Shown piece after piece: positions 8,063-16,128 of a DNA stretch of 50,436 bases. Position 1 is the first letter of the stretch; each line of letters starts with the position of its first letter. The translations under genes and the position numbers were made by a program. The notes under the pieces are model-generated. The model ran no database searches and was not told where the DNA came from. It saw only the letters and a list, made by a program, of their open reading frames with translations. Location: positions 1-50,436 of the forward strand of contig NZ_JAAARM010000041.1 in the NCBI RefSeq assembly GCF_009908285.1, given 5' to 3'. Source of the DNA: Pseudomonas sp. Fl4BN1 (GTDB lineage Bacteria; Pseudomonadota; Gammaproteobacteria; Pseudomonadales; Pseudomonadaceae).

Positions 8063-9526
8063 TTATCCCTTTCCCCCCGAAAGTAGCGGCGATGGGCAGC
8101 GCTGGAACCAGCGGCTGGCCTGTTCGTAGGCATGGGCCAGTTGCAGGACGGCGAAGTCGGCCTGGTGCCGGCCGATGATCTGCAAACCCATGGGCAGGCC
8201 GTCGGCGTTGAAGCCGGCCTGCACGTTGGCCACCGGGCAACCGGACAACGTGCCTGGGATCACCACCTCCATCCAGCGGTGATAGGTGTCCATGCTCATG
8301 CCTTCAATGCTCCGAGGCCAGGGCACGGTCTTGTCGAAGGGGAAGACCTGGGCGCTGGGCAGCAGCAGGTAGTCGAAACGTTCGAATAGCTTTGAAATAG
8401 CCCGATACCAGTCGCTGCGAATCACCGAGGCTTCAAACACCTGGTTGGCGGATAGCTTGAGGCCATTCTCCACTTCCCAGATGGCTTCAGCCTTGAGTTG
8501 TGAACGCTTCTGCGGATCGGCATAGGCGCTGCCCAGGGAACCGGCAACCATCCAGTGGCGCAGGGTGCGCCAACTGCTCCACAGGCGTTCCGGGGCGAAG
8601 TCGGGGGTTGCCGGTTCAACGCTGCAACCCAGGCTGCGGAAGTCGTCGAAGGTTTTTTCGCAAAGTGCCAGCAGGCCCTTTTCCATGGGCAGGTAGCCGT
8701 TGAAATCTCCCAGCCAGCCCAGGCGTGCACCTTTGAAGTCGCGCTCCAGCGGGGCGGCGAAGCCTTGGCCGGATTCGGCGATGGACAGTGGCGCCCGGGC
8801 ATCGCCGCCGGCCTGCACCGACAGCAGCAGCGCCGCATCGCGCACGCTGCGGGCCATGGGGCCTTCGTAGCCGAGTTGGTCGATGAACAGGTCGGCGCTG
8901 TCGTCAAAGGGCACCCGGCCCTGGGACGGACGGAAGCCGAAGATGTTGTTGAAGGCCGCCGGGTTGCGCAGCGAACCCATCATGTCGCTGCCGTCGGCCA
9001 CTGGCACCAGGTGCAGGGCCAGGGCCGCGGCGGCGCCACCGCTGCTGCCGCCGGCGGTCTTGCGCGGGTCATAGGCACAGCCGGTGGCGCCAAACAGCGG
9101 GTTGTAGGTCTGGGAGCCGAGGCCAAACTCCGGGGTGTTGCTCTTGCCGATCAGAATGGCGCCGGCGGCCCTGATCCGTTCCACCATGATGCCGTCGCGC
9201 TGGGGGATGAAGTCGCGGTACAGCGGTGAGCCCAGGGTGGTGCGGATGCCCCGGGTCAGGGACAGGTCCTTGATGGCATGGGGCAGGCCGTGCATCCAGC
9301 CACGGTACTCACCGCGGGCCAGTTCGGCGTCGCGCTGGTCGGCCTCGGCCAGCAGGCTGTCGGCCGGTTGCAGGCTGACCAGGGCATTGACCAGGGGGTT
9401 GTAGTGCTCGATGTGGGCAAGGTAGGTCTGCATCACTTCCCGGCAGGAAACCTGACGCAGGCGGATACGCTCGGCGAGTTCATGGGCCTGGAGCAGGACC
9501 AGTTCGCTGGGGGGCTTGGCGATCAT
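8063..9526 (-). CDS. Amidase (amidase-signature family)
   Basis: A 487-residue amidase-signature hydrolase. The Ser-cisSer-Lys triad is readable: Lys in AIKDLS (about residue 85), the GGSSGG loop with one Ser, and DGSDMMGS with the other. The family hydrolyses amides to acid and ammonia, or works on related carbamoyl compounds. It is the last gene of a polyamine-type ABC importer operon, which suggests that the imported compound, or a derivative, carries an amide bond. I chose ATG 9526, with AAAGG 10 bases upstream, over a TTG six codons earlier. The specific substrate cannot be deduced; the DGSDMMGSLRNPA segment differs from the usual DGGGSIRIPA. Confidence 0.88.
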   Translation of the reverse strand: MIAKPPSELVLLQAHELAERIRLRQVSCREVMQTYLAHIEHYNPLVNALVSLQPADSLLAEADQRDAELARGEYRGWMHGLPHAIKDLSLTRGIRTTLGSPLYRDFIPQRDGIMVERIRAAGAILIGKSNTPEFGLGSQTYNPLFGATGCAYDPRKTAGGSSGGAAAALALHLVPVADGSDMMGSLRNPAAFNNIFGFRPSQGRVPFDDSADLFIDQLGYEGPMARSVRDAALLLSVQAGGDARAPLSIAESGQGFAAPLERDFKGARLGWLGDFNGYLPMEKGLLALCEKTFDDFRSLGCSVEPATPDFAPERLWSSWRTLRHWMVAGSLGSAYADPQKRSQLKAEAIWEVENGLKLSANQVFEASVIRSDWYRAISKLFERFDYLLLPSAQVFPFDKTVPWPRSIEGMSMDTYHRWMEVVIPGTLSGCPVANVQAGFNADGLPMGLQIIGRHQADFAVLQLAHAYEQASRWFQRCPSPLLSGGKG

Positions 9527-9557
9527 GGCAGGAGGGCCTTTCAAACGGCTTTAGAAA

Positions 9558-9581
9558 CGCCCCGGCATCCAGGCCGGGGCG
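9558..9581 (-). terminator. GC-rich hairpin between binding-protein gene and amidase gene
   Basis: A 9-bp perfect stem CGCCCCGGC/GCCGGGGCG with a 6-base loop. On the minus strand it is followed only by GTTTC, not a real T run. It may be a weak attenuator, or a stabiliser of the upstream binding-protein mRNA, as often seen after ABC binding-protein genes. Confidence 0.45.
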
Positions 9582-9598
9582 GCAGAAGTCAACGCAGC

Positions 9599-10633
9599 TC
9601 AGCGCATCAGGTTGGTCCACAAGCGGTCCGCAAGGCGGATCGCGCCTTCACCGCAGGTCTGGCTGAAGACCACCTTGGTGCCCTCGGGGATGTGCAGCTC
9701 CGGGGCGTCCTTCAGGGCCGCGTCGAGGAACGGTGCGACGCCCTTGATCGGGCTCTGGTGCTTGAGGAAGTTCTGGGTCATGGCGGCGTTCTCAGGCTGG
9801 CTGAGGAAGGCGATGAAGGCCCTGGCATTAGCCGGATTCTTGCTGCCCTTGGGGATGACCATGTTGTCCACCCAGGCCAGCACGCCCTCTTTCGGGTAGA
9901 GGTATTTCAGGCTGGGTTTCATCTCCCGGGCGCGCATCGACGAGCCGCCCCAGAACATCGACATATCGATTTCCCCGGCCGCCAGGTTCTCGCGGATCGA
10001 CCCGGCCTTGGAGCTGTAGGTCTTGACGAAGGGCTTCTGCGCCTTGAGCACGCCGAGGATCTGCTGCATCTGTTTCGGGTCTTCGCTGCACAGCGGGATG
10101 TTCAGGTACAGGCTGGCCATGTCGATCACTTCGCTGACCGAGTCGAACATGTTGATCCGCCCCTGGAGCTCCGCTGGCGGCTCGTAGAGCACCTTGTAGC
10201 TATCGGCCGGCCCCTTGTAGCGGTCGCCGTTGAGCACCACGCTGGTGGTACCCCAGATGAAGGGCACCGAGTAGGCGCCTTCAGGGTCCCAGGTGGGGTG
10301 CTTCAGGTTGTCGACGACACTGGCGTAGTAGGGCTGCTTGGCCGGGTCGAAACGCTCCAGCAGCTGTTCCTTGATCAGGATCGGGATGAACTGGTGGGAC
10401 GGGATCGCCACGTCATAACCGGTGCCGCCCTGTTTCAGCTTGGCCAGCAGGGTCTCGTTGGAGTCGTAGGAGTCCACCGTCACCTCGATACCGGTCTGCT
10501 TCTGGAACTTGGCGAGGATCTCCGGCGAAAAATAGCCGCTCCAGCTCACTACGTTGAGTTTCTCGGCGGCTTGTGTCAGCAGTGGCAGACTCAGCAACAA
10601 CGAGGCACCCAGGCTTGCGATCAACTTGCTCAT
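9599..10633 (-). CDS. Periplasmic substrate-binding protein, PotD/PotF family
   Basis: A 344-residue binding protein with a signal peptide (SLLLSLPLLTQAAE, cleavage near residue 22) followed by the family pattern NVVSWSGYFSPEILAKFQKQTG. It would deliver solute to the two permeases encoded upstream. From memory of E. coli PotF, the polyamine amine groups are held by Asp39 (WSDY), Asp247 (WAGD) and Asp278 (FFDV). Here the same places read WSGY, WGGS and WVDN, so two of the three acids are missing. I infer a ligand other than putrescine or spermidine, perhaps a monoamine or a blocked polyamine. The ribosome site GGGGAAATGAC precedes ATG 10633. Confidence 0.87.
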   Translation of the reverse strand: MSKLIASLGASLLLSLPLLTQAAEKLNVVSWSGYFSPEILAKFQKQTGIEVTVDSYDSNETLLAKLKQGGTGYDVAIPSHQFIPILIKEQLLERFDPAKQPYYASVVDNLKHPTWDPEGAYSVPFIWGTTSVVLNGDRYKGPADSYKVLYEPPAELQGRINMFDSVSEVIDMASLYLNIPLCSEDPKQMQQILGVLKAQKPFVKTYSSKAGSIRENLAAGEIDMSMFWGGSSMRAREMKPSLKYLYPKEGVLAWVDNMVIPKGSKNPANARAFIAFLSQPENAAMTQNFLKHQSPIKGVAPFLDAALKDAPELHIPEGTKVVFSQTCGEGAIRLADRLWTNLMR

Positions 10634-10660
10634 GTCATTTCCCCAAGGTCAGTGGAAGGT

Positions 10661-11470
10661 TCAAGCGTGTTTCTTGCTCAGCAGGTAAGAGAGGCTGACG
10701 AACAGCACCGAGACGCCGAGGATCAGCGTCGACACGGCGTTGACGTCGGGTGTCACGCCCATGCGCAACAGGCCGAAGATGAAGATCGGCAGGGTGGTGG
10801 TACCGGCCTGGGAGACCATCATCGAGATCACGAAGTTATCCAGCGAGACGATGAAGGCCAGCATCAGCCCGGAGACGATCCCCGGCATCAACAGCGGCAG
10901 GGTCACCTTGCGAAAGGTCCGCCAGGGCCCGGCATACAGGTCCGCCGCGGCGTGCTCCAGGGACAGGTCCATGTCGTTGAGGCGGGCGCGAATCGGCAGG
11001 TAGGCGAAGGGGATGCAGAACACCGTGTGGGCGATGATCAGGTTGCCGTAGCCCAGGGACAGGCCCAGGGTCGAGAACAGCGCCAGGGTGGCCACGCCAA
11101 CGACAATTTCCGGCAGCACCAGGGGCAGCATGATGGCGCCCATGGACAGTTGCAGGCCCTTGAACTTGGCGCCTCGCGAGGTGCCCAGCGCTGCCAGGGT
11201 AGCGATGGCGGTGGCGGCCATGCTGGCGCACACGGCGATCAGCAGGCTGTTGCCCGCCGCCTGGCGCAGGGCCTGGTTGGCGAACGCAGCGCGGTACCAG
11301 TCGAGGCTGAAGCCGCTCCACACCGTGGCTGACTGGTTGGCGTTGAAGGAGAACACCACCAGCACCAGGATCGGCGCATAGAGGTACAGGTAGAACAGGA
11401 AACTGAAGCCGCCGAAGCCGGGAAAGTCCTGGACGCTGAGGCCCGTGCGTTTGAACAGGTTCATCATCAT
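10661..11470 (-). CDS. ABC transporter permease, PotC/PotI type
   Basis: A 269-residue inner-membrane permease with about six hydrophobic segments (first FSFLFYLYLYAPILVLVVFSF). The cytoplasmic EAA loop that docks on the ATPase reads EHAAADLYAGPWRTFRKVTLPLLMPGI. Its start overlaps the stop of the preceding permease gene by 4 bases (ATGA), so the two are translated together. Several Met codons (MMM) open the frame, so the exact start may vary by two codons. Confidence 0.9.
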   Translation of the reverse strand: MMMNLFKRTGLSVQDFPGFGGFSFLFYLYLYAPILVLVVFSFNANQSATVWSGFSLDWYRAAFANQALRQAAGNSLLIAVCASMAATAIATLAALGTSRGAKFKGLQLSMGAIMLPLVLPEIVVGVATLALFSTLGLSLGYGNLIIAHTVFCIPFAYLPIRARLNDMDLSLEHAAADLYAGPWRTFRKVTLPLLMPGIVSGLMLAFIVSLDNFVISMMVSQAGTTTLPIFIFGLLRMGVTPDVNAVSTLILGVSVLFVSLSYLLSKKHA

Positions 11471-12387
11471 GCACCTTCCTGGACATTGCGCTGGCGCTGG
11501 GCGCGCAGGGCGTAGACGGTCAGTACCAGCATCACCGCGGCCATCAGCACCAGCGACAGGGCAGCGCCGAAGGGCCAGTTACGCGCATCGCTGAACTGGC
11601 GGAAGATCAGGTTGCCGAGCATCATCTTGGTTCCGCCGCCCAGCAGTTCCGGGGCGATCATGGCCCCCAGGCACGGCACGAAGGTGAGGATGGCGCCGGC
11701 GAAGATCCCCGGCTTGGCGATCGGTAGCACCACCTTGCGCAGGGTACGAATACGCCCGGCGTAGAGGTCCTGGGCCGCTTCCAGCAGGCGGATGTCCATT
11801 TTTTCCAGGGTGGCGTAGATCGGCAGCACCACGAAGGGTGCGTAGGTGTAGACCAGCCCCAGCAGCACCGCGCCGTCGGTGTACAGCAGTTGCAGTGGCT
11901 CGTGGATGACCCCCAGGCCCATCAGGCTGTTGTTGATCACTCCGGTGTTGCGCAGCAGCAGGATCCAGGCGTAGGTGCGGATCAGCAGGTTGGCCCAGAA
12001 CGGCACGGTGATCAGGAAGATCAGCAAGCCCCGGCGTTGCACCGGCTGCATGGCCAGCCACACCGCCACCGGGAAACCGATCAACAAGGTGATCACCGTG
12101 GTCAACCCGGCGATGCCGATGGAGCGCAAGGCGATCAGCAGGTAGGAGTCGGCGAACGCCAGGCTGTCGTCCAGTTGCCGTTCGAACAGCAGGGAGGTGT
12201 AGGCGTCACTGCTGAATACCTTGTTCACCCCGCCGTAGGGGTTGGCTTCCATCAGCGAATAAGCGATGACGATGAGGATCGGCACGATCAGGAACAGGCC
12301 GATGGTGACCAGGGCCGGGCTGACCCCGAGGAAGCTGCGAAAAGCCTTGCGGCGTTCCAGGTGCTGCGAGATCGATGAGGCTTGCAT
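11467..12387 (-). CDS. ABC transporter permease, PotB/PotH type
   Basis: A 306-residue inner-membrane permease. The first hydrophobic segment is LVTIGLFLIVPILIVIAYSLM, with further spans around LLIALRSIGIAGLTTVITLLIGF, GLLIFLITVPFWANLLIRTYAW and the C-terminal LSLVLMAAVMLVLTVYAL. The EAA motif reads EAAQDLYAGRIRTLRKVVLPIAKPGI. It would form the transmembrane heterodimer with the permease encoded just downstream. The gene follows the ATPase gene after 15 bases. Confidence 0.9.
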   Translation of the reverse strand: MQASSISQHLERRKAFRSFLGVSPALVTIGLFLIVPILIVIAYSLMEANPYGGVNKVFSSDAYTSLLFERQLDDSLAFADSYLLIALRSIGIAGLTTVITLLIGFPVAVWLAMQPVQRRGLLIFLITVPFWANLLIRTYAWILLLRNTGVINNSLMGLGVIHEPLQLLYTDGAVLLGLVYTYAPFVVLPIYATLEKMDIRLLEAAQDLYAGRIRTLRKVVLPIAKPGIFAGAILTFVPCLGAMIAPELLGGGTKMMLGNLIFRQFSDARNWPFGAALSLVLMAAVMLVLTVYALRAQRQRNVQEGA

Positions 12388-12402
12388 GGCGAATCCTCCC
12401 GT

Positions 12403-13521
12403 TCAATCCAGCAGGACGCTGGCGCTGCCGCGTTCGAAGACCAGGCCGGCGTTGCTGCCCACGGCCAGGCGCTGGTTGTGCTCGACGCTGTTGGGGGTGC
12501 GCACGGTGAGCCGCGTACCGTCGCTGAGGCTGACCTGGTACTGCAGGTCGGTGCCCAGGTAGGTCATCGTTTCGATGCGGCACGACAATGCGTCTGCGGC
12601 GATGTCGCTGCACAGGTGCAGGCGCTCCGGGCGCACCGACAGGGTGACCTGCTGGCCGACCTGGGCTTCCTTGCACGGTTGCGCCGGCAGAGCATGCCAG
12701 GCCGGGCCGTTGAACCAGACCAGGCCCGCTTCGACGCGGCTGACGGTGGCCTGGATGAAGTTGGTTTCACCGATGAAGTCGGCGACGAAGCGATTGCGCG
12801 GCTGTTCGTAGATTTCCTCCGGGCGACCGACTTGCTGTACTTCACCTTCGGACAACACGGCGATGCGGTCGGACAGGGTCAGGGCTTCTTCCTGGTCATG
12901 GGTGACGAAGATGAAGGTGATGCCGGTCTTGGCCTGGATGGTCTTGAGTTCCTCGCGCATGGCCTGGCGCAGCTTGAGGTCCAGGGCCGAGAGGGGTTCA
13001 TCCAGCAGCAGCACCTTGGGATGGGGCGCCAGGGCCCGGGCCAGGGCGATGCGTTGCTGCTGGCCACCGGACAGCTGGTTGGGCTTGCGCCCGGCGAAGC
13101 GCTCCATCTGCACCAGGGCCAGCATCTCGCGCACCCGCTCGGCAATCTGCGCCTTGCTCAGCACCTGGCCCATTGGCCGGGACTCCAGGCCGAAGGCCAG
13201 GTTCTCGGCGAGGGTCATGTGGGGGAACAGCGCGTAGTGCTGGAACACCGTGTTCACCGGGCGCTCGAAGGGCGGCCGCTCGGCGATGTTCTCGCCATAG
13301 AGGAGGATCTCGCCCTGGGTCGGGAATTCGAACCCGGCGATCATCCGCAGGAGGGTGGTCTTGCCGCAGCCTGAGGGGCCGAGCAGGGTGAAGAATTCGT
13401 TGTCGCGGATGTCCAGGTCGATGTTCTTCAGGGCCACCGGGCCGCTGTGTGGATCGCCGTAGACCTTGCGCACTGAACGGACGGACACCGCCAGCGTTTG
13501 CAGCGCATGCAGGGCATTCAT
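12403..13521 (-). CDS. ABC transporter ATP-binding protein, PotA/PotG type
   Basis: A 372-residue ATPase that powers the importer. Walker A is GPSGCGKTT (about residues 48-56), the signature is LSGGQQQR, Walker B is VLLLDEPLSALD, and the switch His lies in FVTHDQEE. A C-terminal TOBE domain (about 285-372, LSVRPERLHL...) is typical of polyamine, sulfate and sugar importers. This is the first gene of a five-gene minus-strand operon (ATPase, permease, permease, binding protein, amidase) that faces a LysR regulator across a 228-base control region. Confidence 0.93.
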   Translation of the reverse strand: MNALHALQTLAVSVRSVRKVYGDPHSGPVALKNIDLDIRDNEFFTLLGPSGCGKTTLLRMIAGFEFPTQGEILLYGENIAERPPFERPVNTVFQHYALFPHMTLAENLAFGLESRPMGQVLSKAQIAERVREMLALVQMERFAGRKPNQLSGGQQQRIALARALAPHPKVLLLDEPLSALDLKLRQAMREELKTIQAKTGITFIFVTHDQEEALTLSDRIAVLSEGEVQQVGRPEEIYEQPRNRFVADFIGETNFIQATVSRVEAGLVWFNGPAWHALPAQPCKEAQVGQQVTLSVRPERLHLCSDIAADALSCRIETMTYLGTDLQYQVSLSDGTRLTVRTPNSVEHNQRLAVGSNAGLVFERGSASVLLD

Positions 13522-13698
13522 GCCTTACCTCCGATTCCCCCATGAACTGTCTGGCAGGCCATGGATATTGTTTTTTTTGGGGCAGGATCGAGATGTGTTC
13601 GGGTCTCTGGAGAACCCGGTTTTCTGGGCTTCTCAGGTATTTTTTGTTGTTCTGCTGGGGCTGATTATCAGTGAGGGGTTGCGGGGGCGAAACATCAA

Positions 13699-13721
13699 TT
13701 TTAACATACCAGCTGTTAAAA
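13699..13721. promoter_or_regulatory. Inverted repeat, probable LysR operator
   Basis: TTTTAACA (13699-13706) and TGTTAAAA (13714-13721) are perfect 8-bp arms around a 7-base spacer in the AT-rich gap between the ABC operon and the lysR gene. It contains the dyad expected for LysR recognition sites and lies 28 bases before the lysR start, so it could serve autoregulation and control of the divergent operon. Confidence 0.6.
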
Positions 13722-13749
13722 AATTTAATAGCAGAGAGCGTGCAGAACC

Positions 13750-14655
13750 ATGGCTGAACAGCGTTTGCCGCCGTTGAACGCAGTGCGTGCTTTTGATGCT
13801 GCGGCCCGCCTGGGCAGCTATGTCGAAGCGTCCAGGGCCCTGCATGTGACCCAGCCAGCCATCGGCCGGCATGTGAAGCTGTTGGAGGACTGGCTCGGTG
13901 TGCAGTTGTTCGAACGCACTTCGCGCGGGGTGACCCTGACCCCGGCGGGGGAGAAATACCACCGCAAGATCGCCGCGGCTTTGCAGTTGATCATCGAGGC
14001 CGGACGTGAGGCGCAACCCAAGGCCGCCGAGCGCTGGTTGCGGATCATGGTGGTGCCGGGGTTTGCCAAGCGCTGGCTGACGCCGCGCCTGGAGGCGCTG
14101 CGGCATCTGCGTCCGGGGCTGAAGTTCGCCATCGAACCGAACTCGACCTTCACCGAGGTCGACGCCAAGACCAGCGACCTGGGAATTGCCTACGGCCTGG
14201 AAGGGCAATACGCCGAGTCTCGGGTCAGCCTGATCTGCCCTCGGGTGTTTCCGATTTGTACTCCGGCCTACCTGGCCAGCATCGAGCCGATGCTTAGACC
14301 GGCGGACCTGGCCAGGCATGAGCTGATCCACTTTGACGACGGCGAGTGGTGGAACATGTGGTTTGCCGCCAATGGCCTGGATCTCCACCTCACGTCCGAC
14401 TTGATCTACGTGAACAACGATCACGCCTTGTCGGTGGCGGAAAGCGGCCAAGGCATTGCCCTGGCCAATGAAGTGCTGGTGCGCGAGGAACTCAAGGCCG
14501 GGACCCTGGTGCGAGTGCTGGAGGATCAGGTGAAGCTGGAGAGCTATCGTGTGCTGACCCCGGACCATGAATGGTCGGCGGATGTCGAATGGTTTATCCA
14601 ATGGCTCAAGGCCGAGCTGGAAGCGGACTTCCCCGAGGCGCGGATTATCGATTGA
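13750..14655 (+). CDS. LysR-family transcriptional regulator (GcvA-like)
   Basis: A 301-residue regulator. The N-terminal helix-turn-helix reads LPPLNAVRAFDAAARLGSYV...ALHVTQPAIGRHVKLLEDWLG (about residues 5-50), followed by LFERTSRGVTLTPAGEKY. The effector domain occupies about 92-295. The NAVRAFDAAAR opening resembles GcvA-type members. It diverges from the polyamine-type importer/amidase operon and most likely controls it in response to the imported compound or a metabolite. The inducer is unknown. Confidence 0.9.
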   Translation: MAEQRLPPLNAVRAFDAAARLGSYVEASRALHVTQPAIGRHVKLLEDWLGVQLFERTSRGVTLTPAGEKYHRKIAAALQLIIEAGREAQPKAAERWLRIMVVPGFAKRWLTPRLEALRHLRPGLKFAIEPNSTFTEVDAKTSDLGIAYGLEGQYAESRVSLICPRVFPICTPAYLASIEPMLRPADLARHELIHFDDGEWWNMWFAANGLDLHLTSDLIYVNNDHALSVAESGQGIALANEVLVREELKAGTLVRVLEDQVKLESYRVLTPDHEWSADVEWFIQWLKAELEADFPEARIID

Positions 14656-14781
14656 TCGCCAGCGGCTGCCTGAGGGGCGCTTGAGGTCGTTAGCAAGCTA
14701 ATGGGATGGCGCCACTGCATTGAAAAATGGCACATTGACGCACCTGCCCCTGTGCACCCACTCGTTGTACGGAAACTCTCT

Positions 14782-15999
14782 ATGGCTACCCGTAACGCCC
14801 CGCCTGTCGCAACGACGGCTTCTCCTGCTTCACCAAGCAGCCCGCTGGTCCTGCGCATCATTGGCGCGGTGGCCCTGGCGCACTTGATCAACGACCTGAT
14901 CCAGGCGGTGTTGCCAGCGATCTATCCGATGCTCAAGAGCAGCTACGGCCTGACCTTCACCCAGGTCGGCCTGATCACCCTGACTTTCCAGCTCACGGCG
15001 TCGCTGCTGCAACCCTGGGTCGGCTATTACACCGATCGGCGGCCCCAGCCGTTCCTGCTACCGGCGGGGATGATCTGCACCCTGATCGGTATCTTGATGA
15101 TGTCCCAGGTGGGCAGCTTTGCCTTGATCCTGCTGGCGGCGGGCCTGATTGGTGTCGGTTCCTCGACCTTTCACCCGGAAGCCTCGCGGGTGGCGCGGCT
15201 GGCCTCAGGCGGGCGTTATGGCCTGGCGCAGTCGAGCTTCCAGGTGGGCGGTAACGCCGGCACCGCGTTCGGCCCCTTGCTGGCGGCGGCGATCATCATT
15301 CCCTACGGCCAGGGCAACGTCGCCTGGTTCGGGCTGTTCGCGCTGTTTGCCCTGGTGGTGCTGTACGCCATCAGCCGCTGGTACGCCAACCACCTGCGCC
15401 TGTACAAGCTCAAGCAGGGCCAGGCGGCGACCCACGGCCTGTCGAAGAACCGGGTGATCAGCGCCCTGGTGGTCCTCGGGTTGCTGGTGTTTTCCAAGTA
15501 TTTCTACATGGCCAGCTTCACCAGCTACTTCACCTTCTACCTGATCGAGAAGTTCGACCTGTCGGTGGCCAGCTCGCAATTGCACCTGTTCCTTTTCCTC
15601 GGCGCGGTGGCGGCCGGGACCTTCTTCGGTGGGCCCATCGGCGACAAGATCGGCCGCAAGGCGGTGATCTGGTTCTCGATCCTTGGTGTTGCGCCGTTCA
15701 CCCTGCTGCTGCCCCATGTGGACCTGTTCTGGACCAGTGTCCTCAGTGTGGTGATCGGTTTTATCCTGGCCTCGGCGTTCTCCGCCATCGTGGTCTATGC
15801 CCAGGAATTGGTGCCGGGCAATGTCGGCATGATCGCTGGCGTGTTCTTCGGCCTGATGTTCGGTTTTGGCGGGATCGGCGCAGCGCTGCTGGGGCATCTG
15901 GCGGACATTCATGGCATCGAGTACGTGTACTACCTGTGCTCGTTCCTGCCGTTGTTCGGGGTGTTGGCGATCTTCCTGCCGCGGAGCAAAAAGGCCTGA
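14782..15999 (+). CDS. MFS efflux transporter, Fsr (fosmidomycin resistance) family
   Basis: A 405-residue, 12-span major-facilitator transporter. The N-terminal half reads HLINDLIQAVLPAIYPMLK, with VGLITLTFQLTASLLQP and the loop-2/3 signature GYYTDRRPQPFLLPAGM; STFHPEASRVARLASGGR is characteristic of the Fsr family. GPIGDKIGRKAVIW is the repeat of the signature in the second half. E. coli Fsr exports fosmidomycin; the natural substrate is unknown. I chose ATG 14782, where ACGGAAA lies upstream and the protein opens MATRNAPP, over an ATG 27 codons earlier whose translation does not look like protein. A terminator follows. Confidence 0.88.
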   Translation: MATRNAPPVATTASPASPSSPLVLRIIGAVALAHLINDLIQAVLPAIYPMLKSSYGLTFTQVGLITLTFQLTASLLQPWVGYYTDRRPQPFLLPAGMICTLIGILMMSQVGSFALILLAAGLIGVGSSTFHPEASRVARLASGGRYGLAQSSFQVGGNAGTAFGPLLAAAIIIPYGQGNVAWFGLFALFALVVLYAISRWYANHLRLYKLKQGQAATHGLSKNRVISALVVLGLLVFSKYFYMASFTSYFTFYLIEKFDLSVASSQLHLFLFLGAVAAGTFFGGPIGDKIGRKAVIWFSILGVAPFTLLLPHVDLFWTSVLSVVIGFILASAFSAIVVYAQELVPGNVGMIAGVFFGLMFGFGGIGAALLGHLADIHGIEYVYYLCSFLPLFGVLAIFLPRSKKA

Positions 16000-16020
16000 G
16001 ACCCCCGTCAGCCGTGAGCA

Positions 16021-16056
16021 AAAAACGCCCGGGGCAGAGTGCCTCGGGCGTTGTTG
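16021..16056. terminator. Bidirectional terminator between the Fsr-like gene and the pchF-like gene
   Basis: Stem AACGCCCG...CGGGCGTT with an inner imperfect GGGC/GCCT pairing, an A run on the left and GTTGTTGTTT on the right. It lies between two convergent genes and can serve both. Confidence 0.75.
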
Positions 16057-16128
16057 TTTCAGCGCTTCTGAACGTCGTGCGGTTGTGCCTGTGTCTTGCT
16101 CCTGCTGACCTCGACGCGGGTCTGGTGC

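Noticed and set aside
9278..11332. Very long open frame (684 codons) antisense to the amidase, binding protein and permease genes
   Set aside because: It is rich in Gln, Gly, His, Arg and Val with no recognisable motif, as expected for the mirror of GC-rich coding DNA; the opposite strand carries clear family genes.
14690..14701. TTAGC-AA-GCTAA small dyad before the Fsr-like gene
   Set aside because: Five-base arms are too short to support an operator call without comparison to other genomes.
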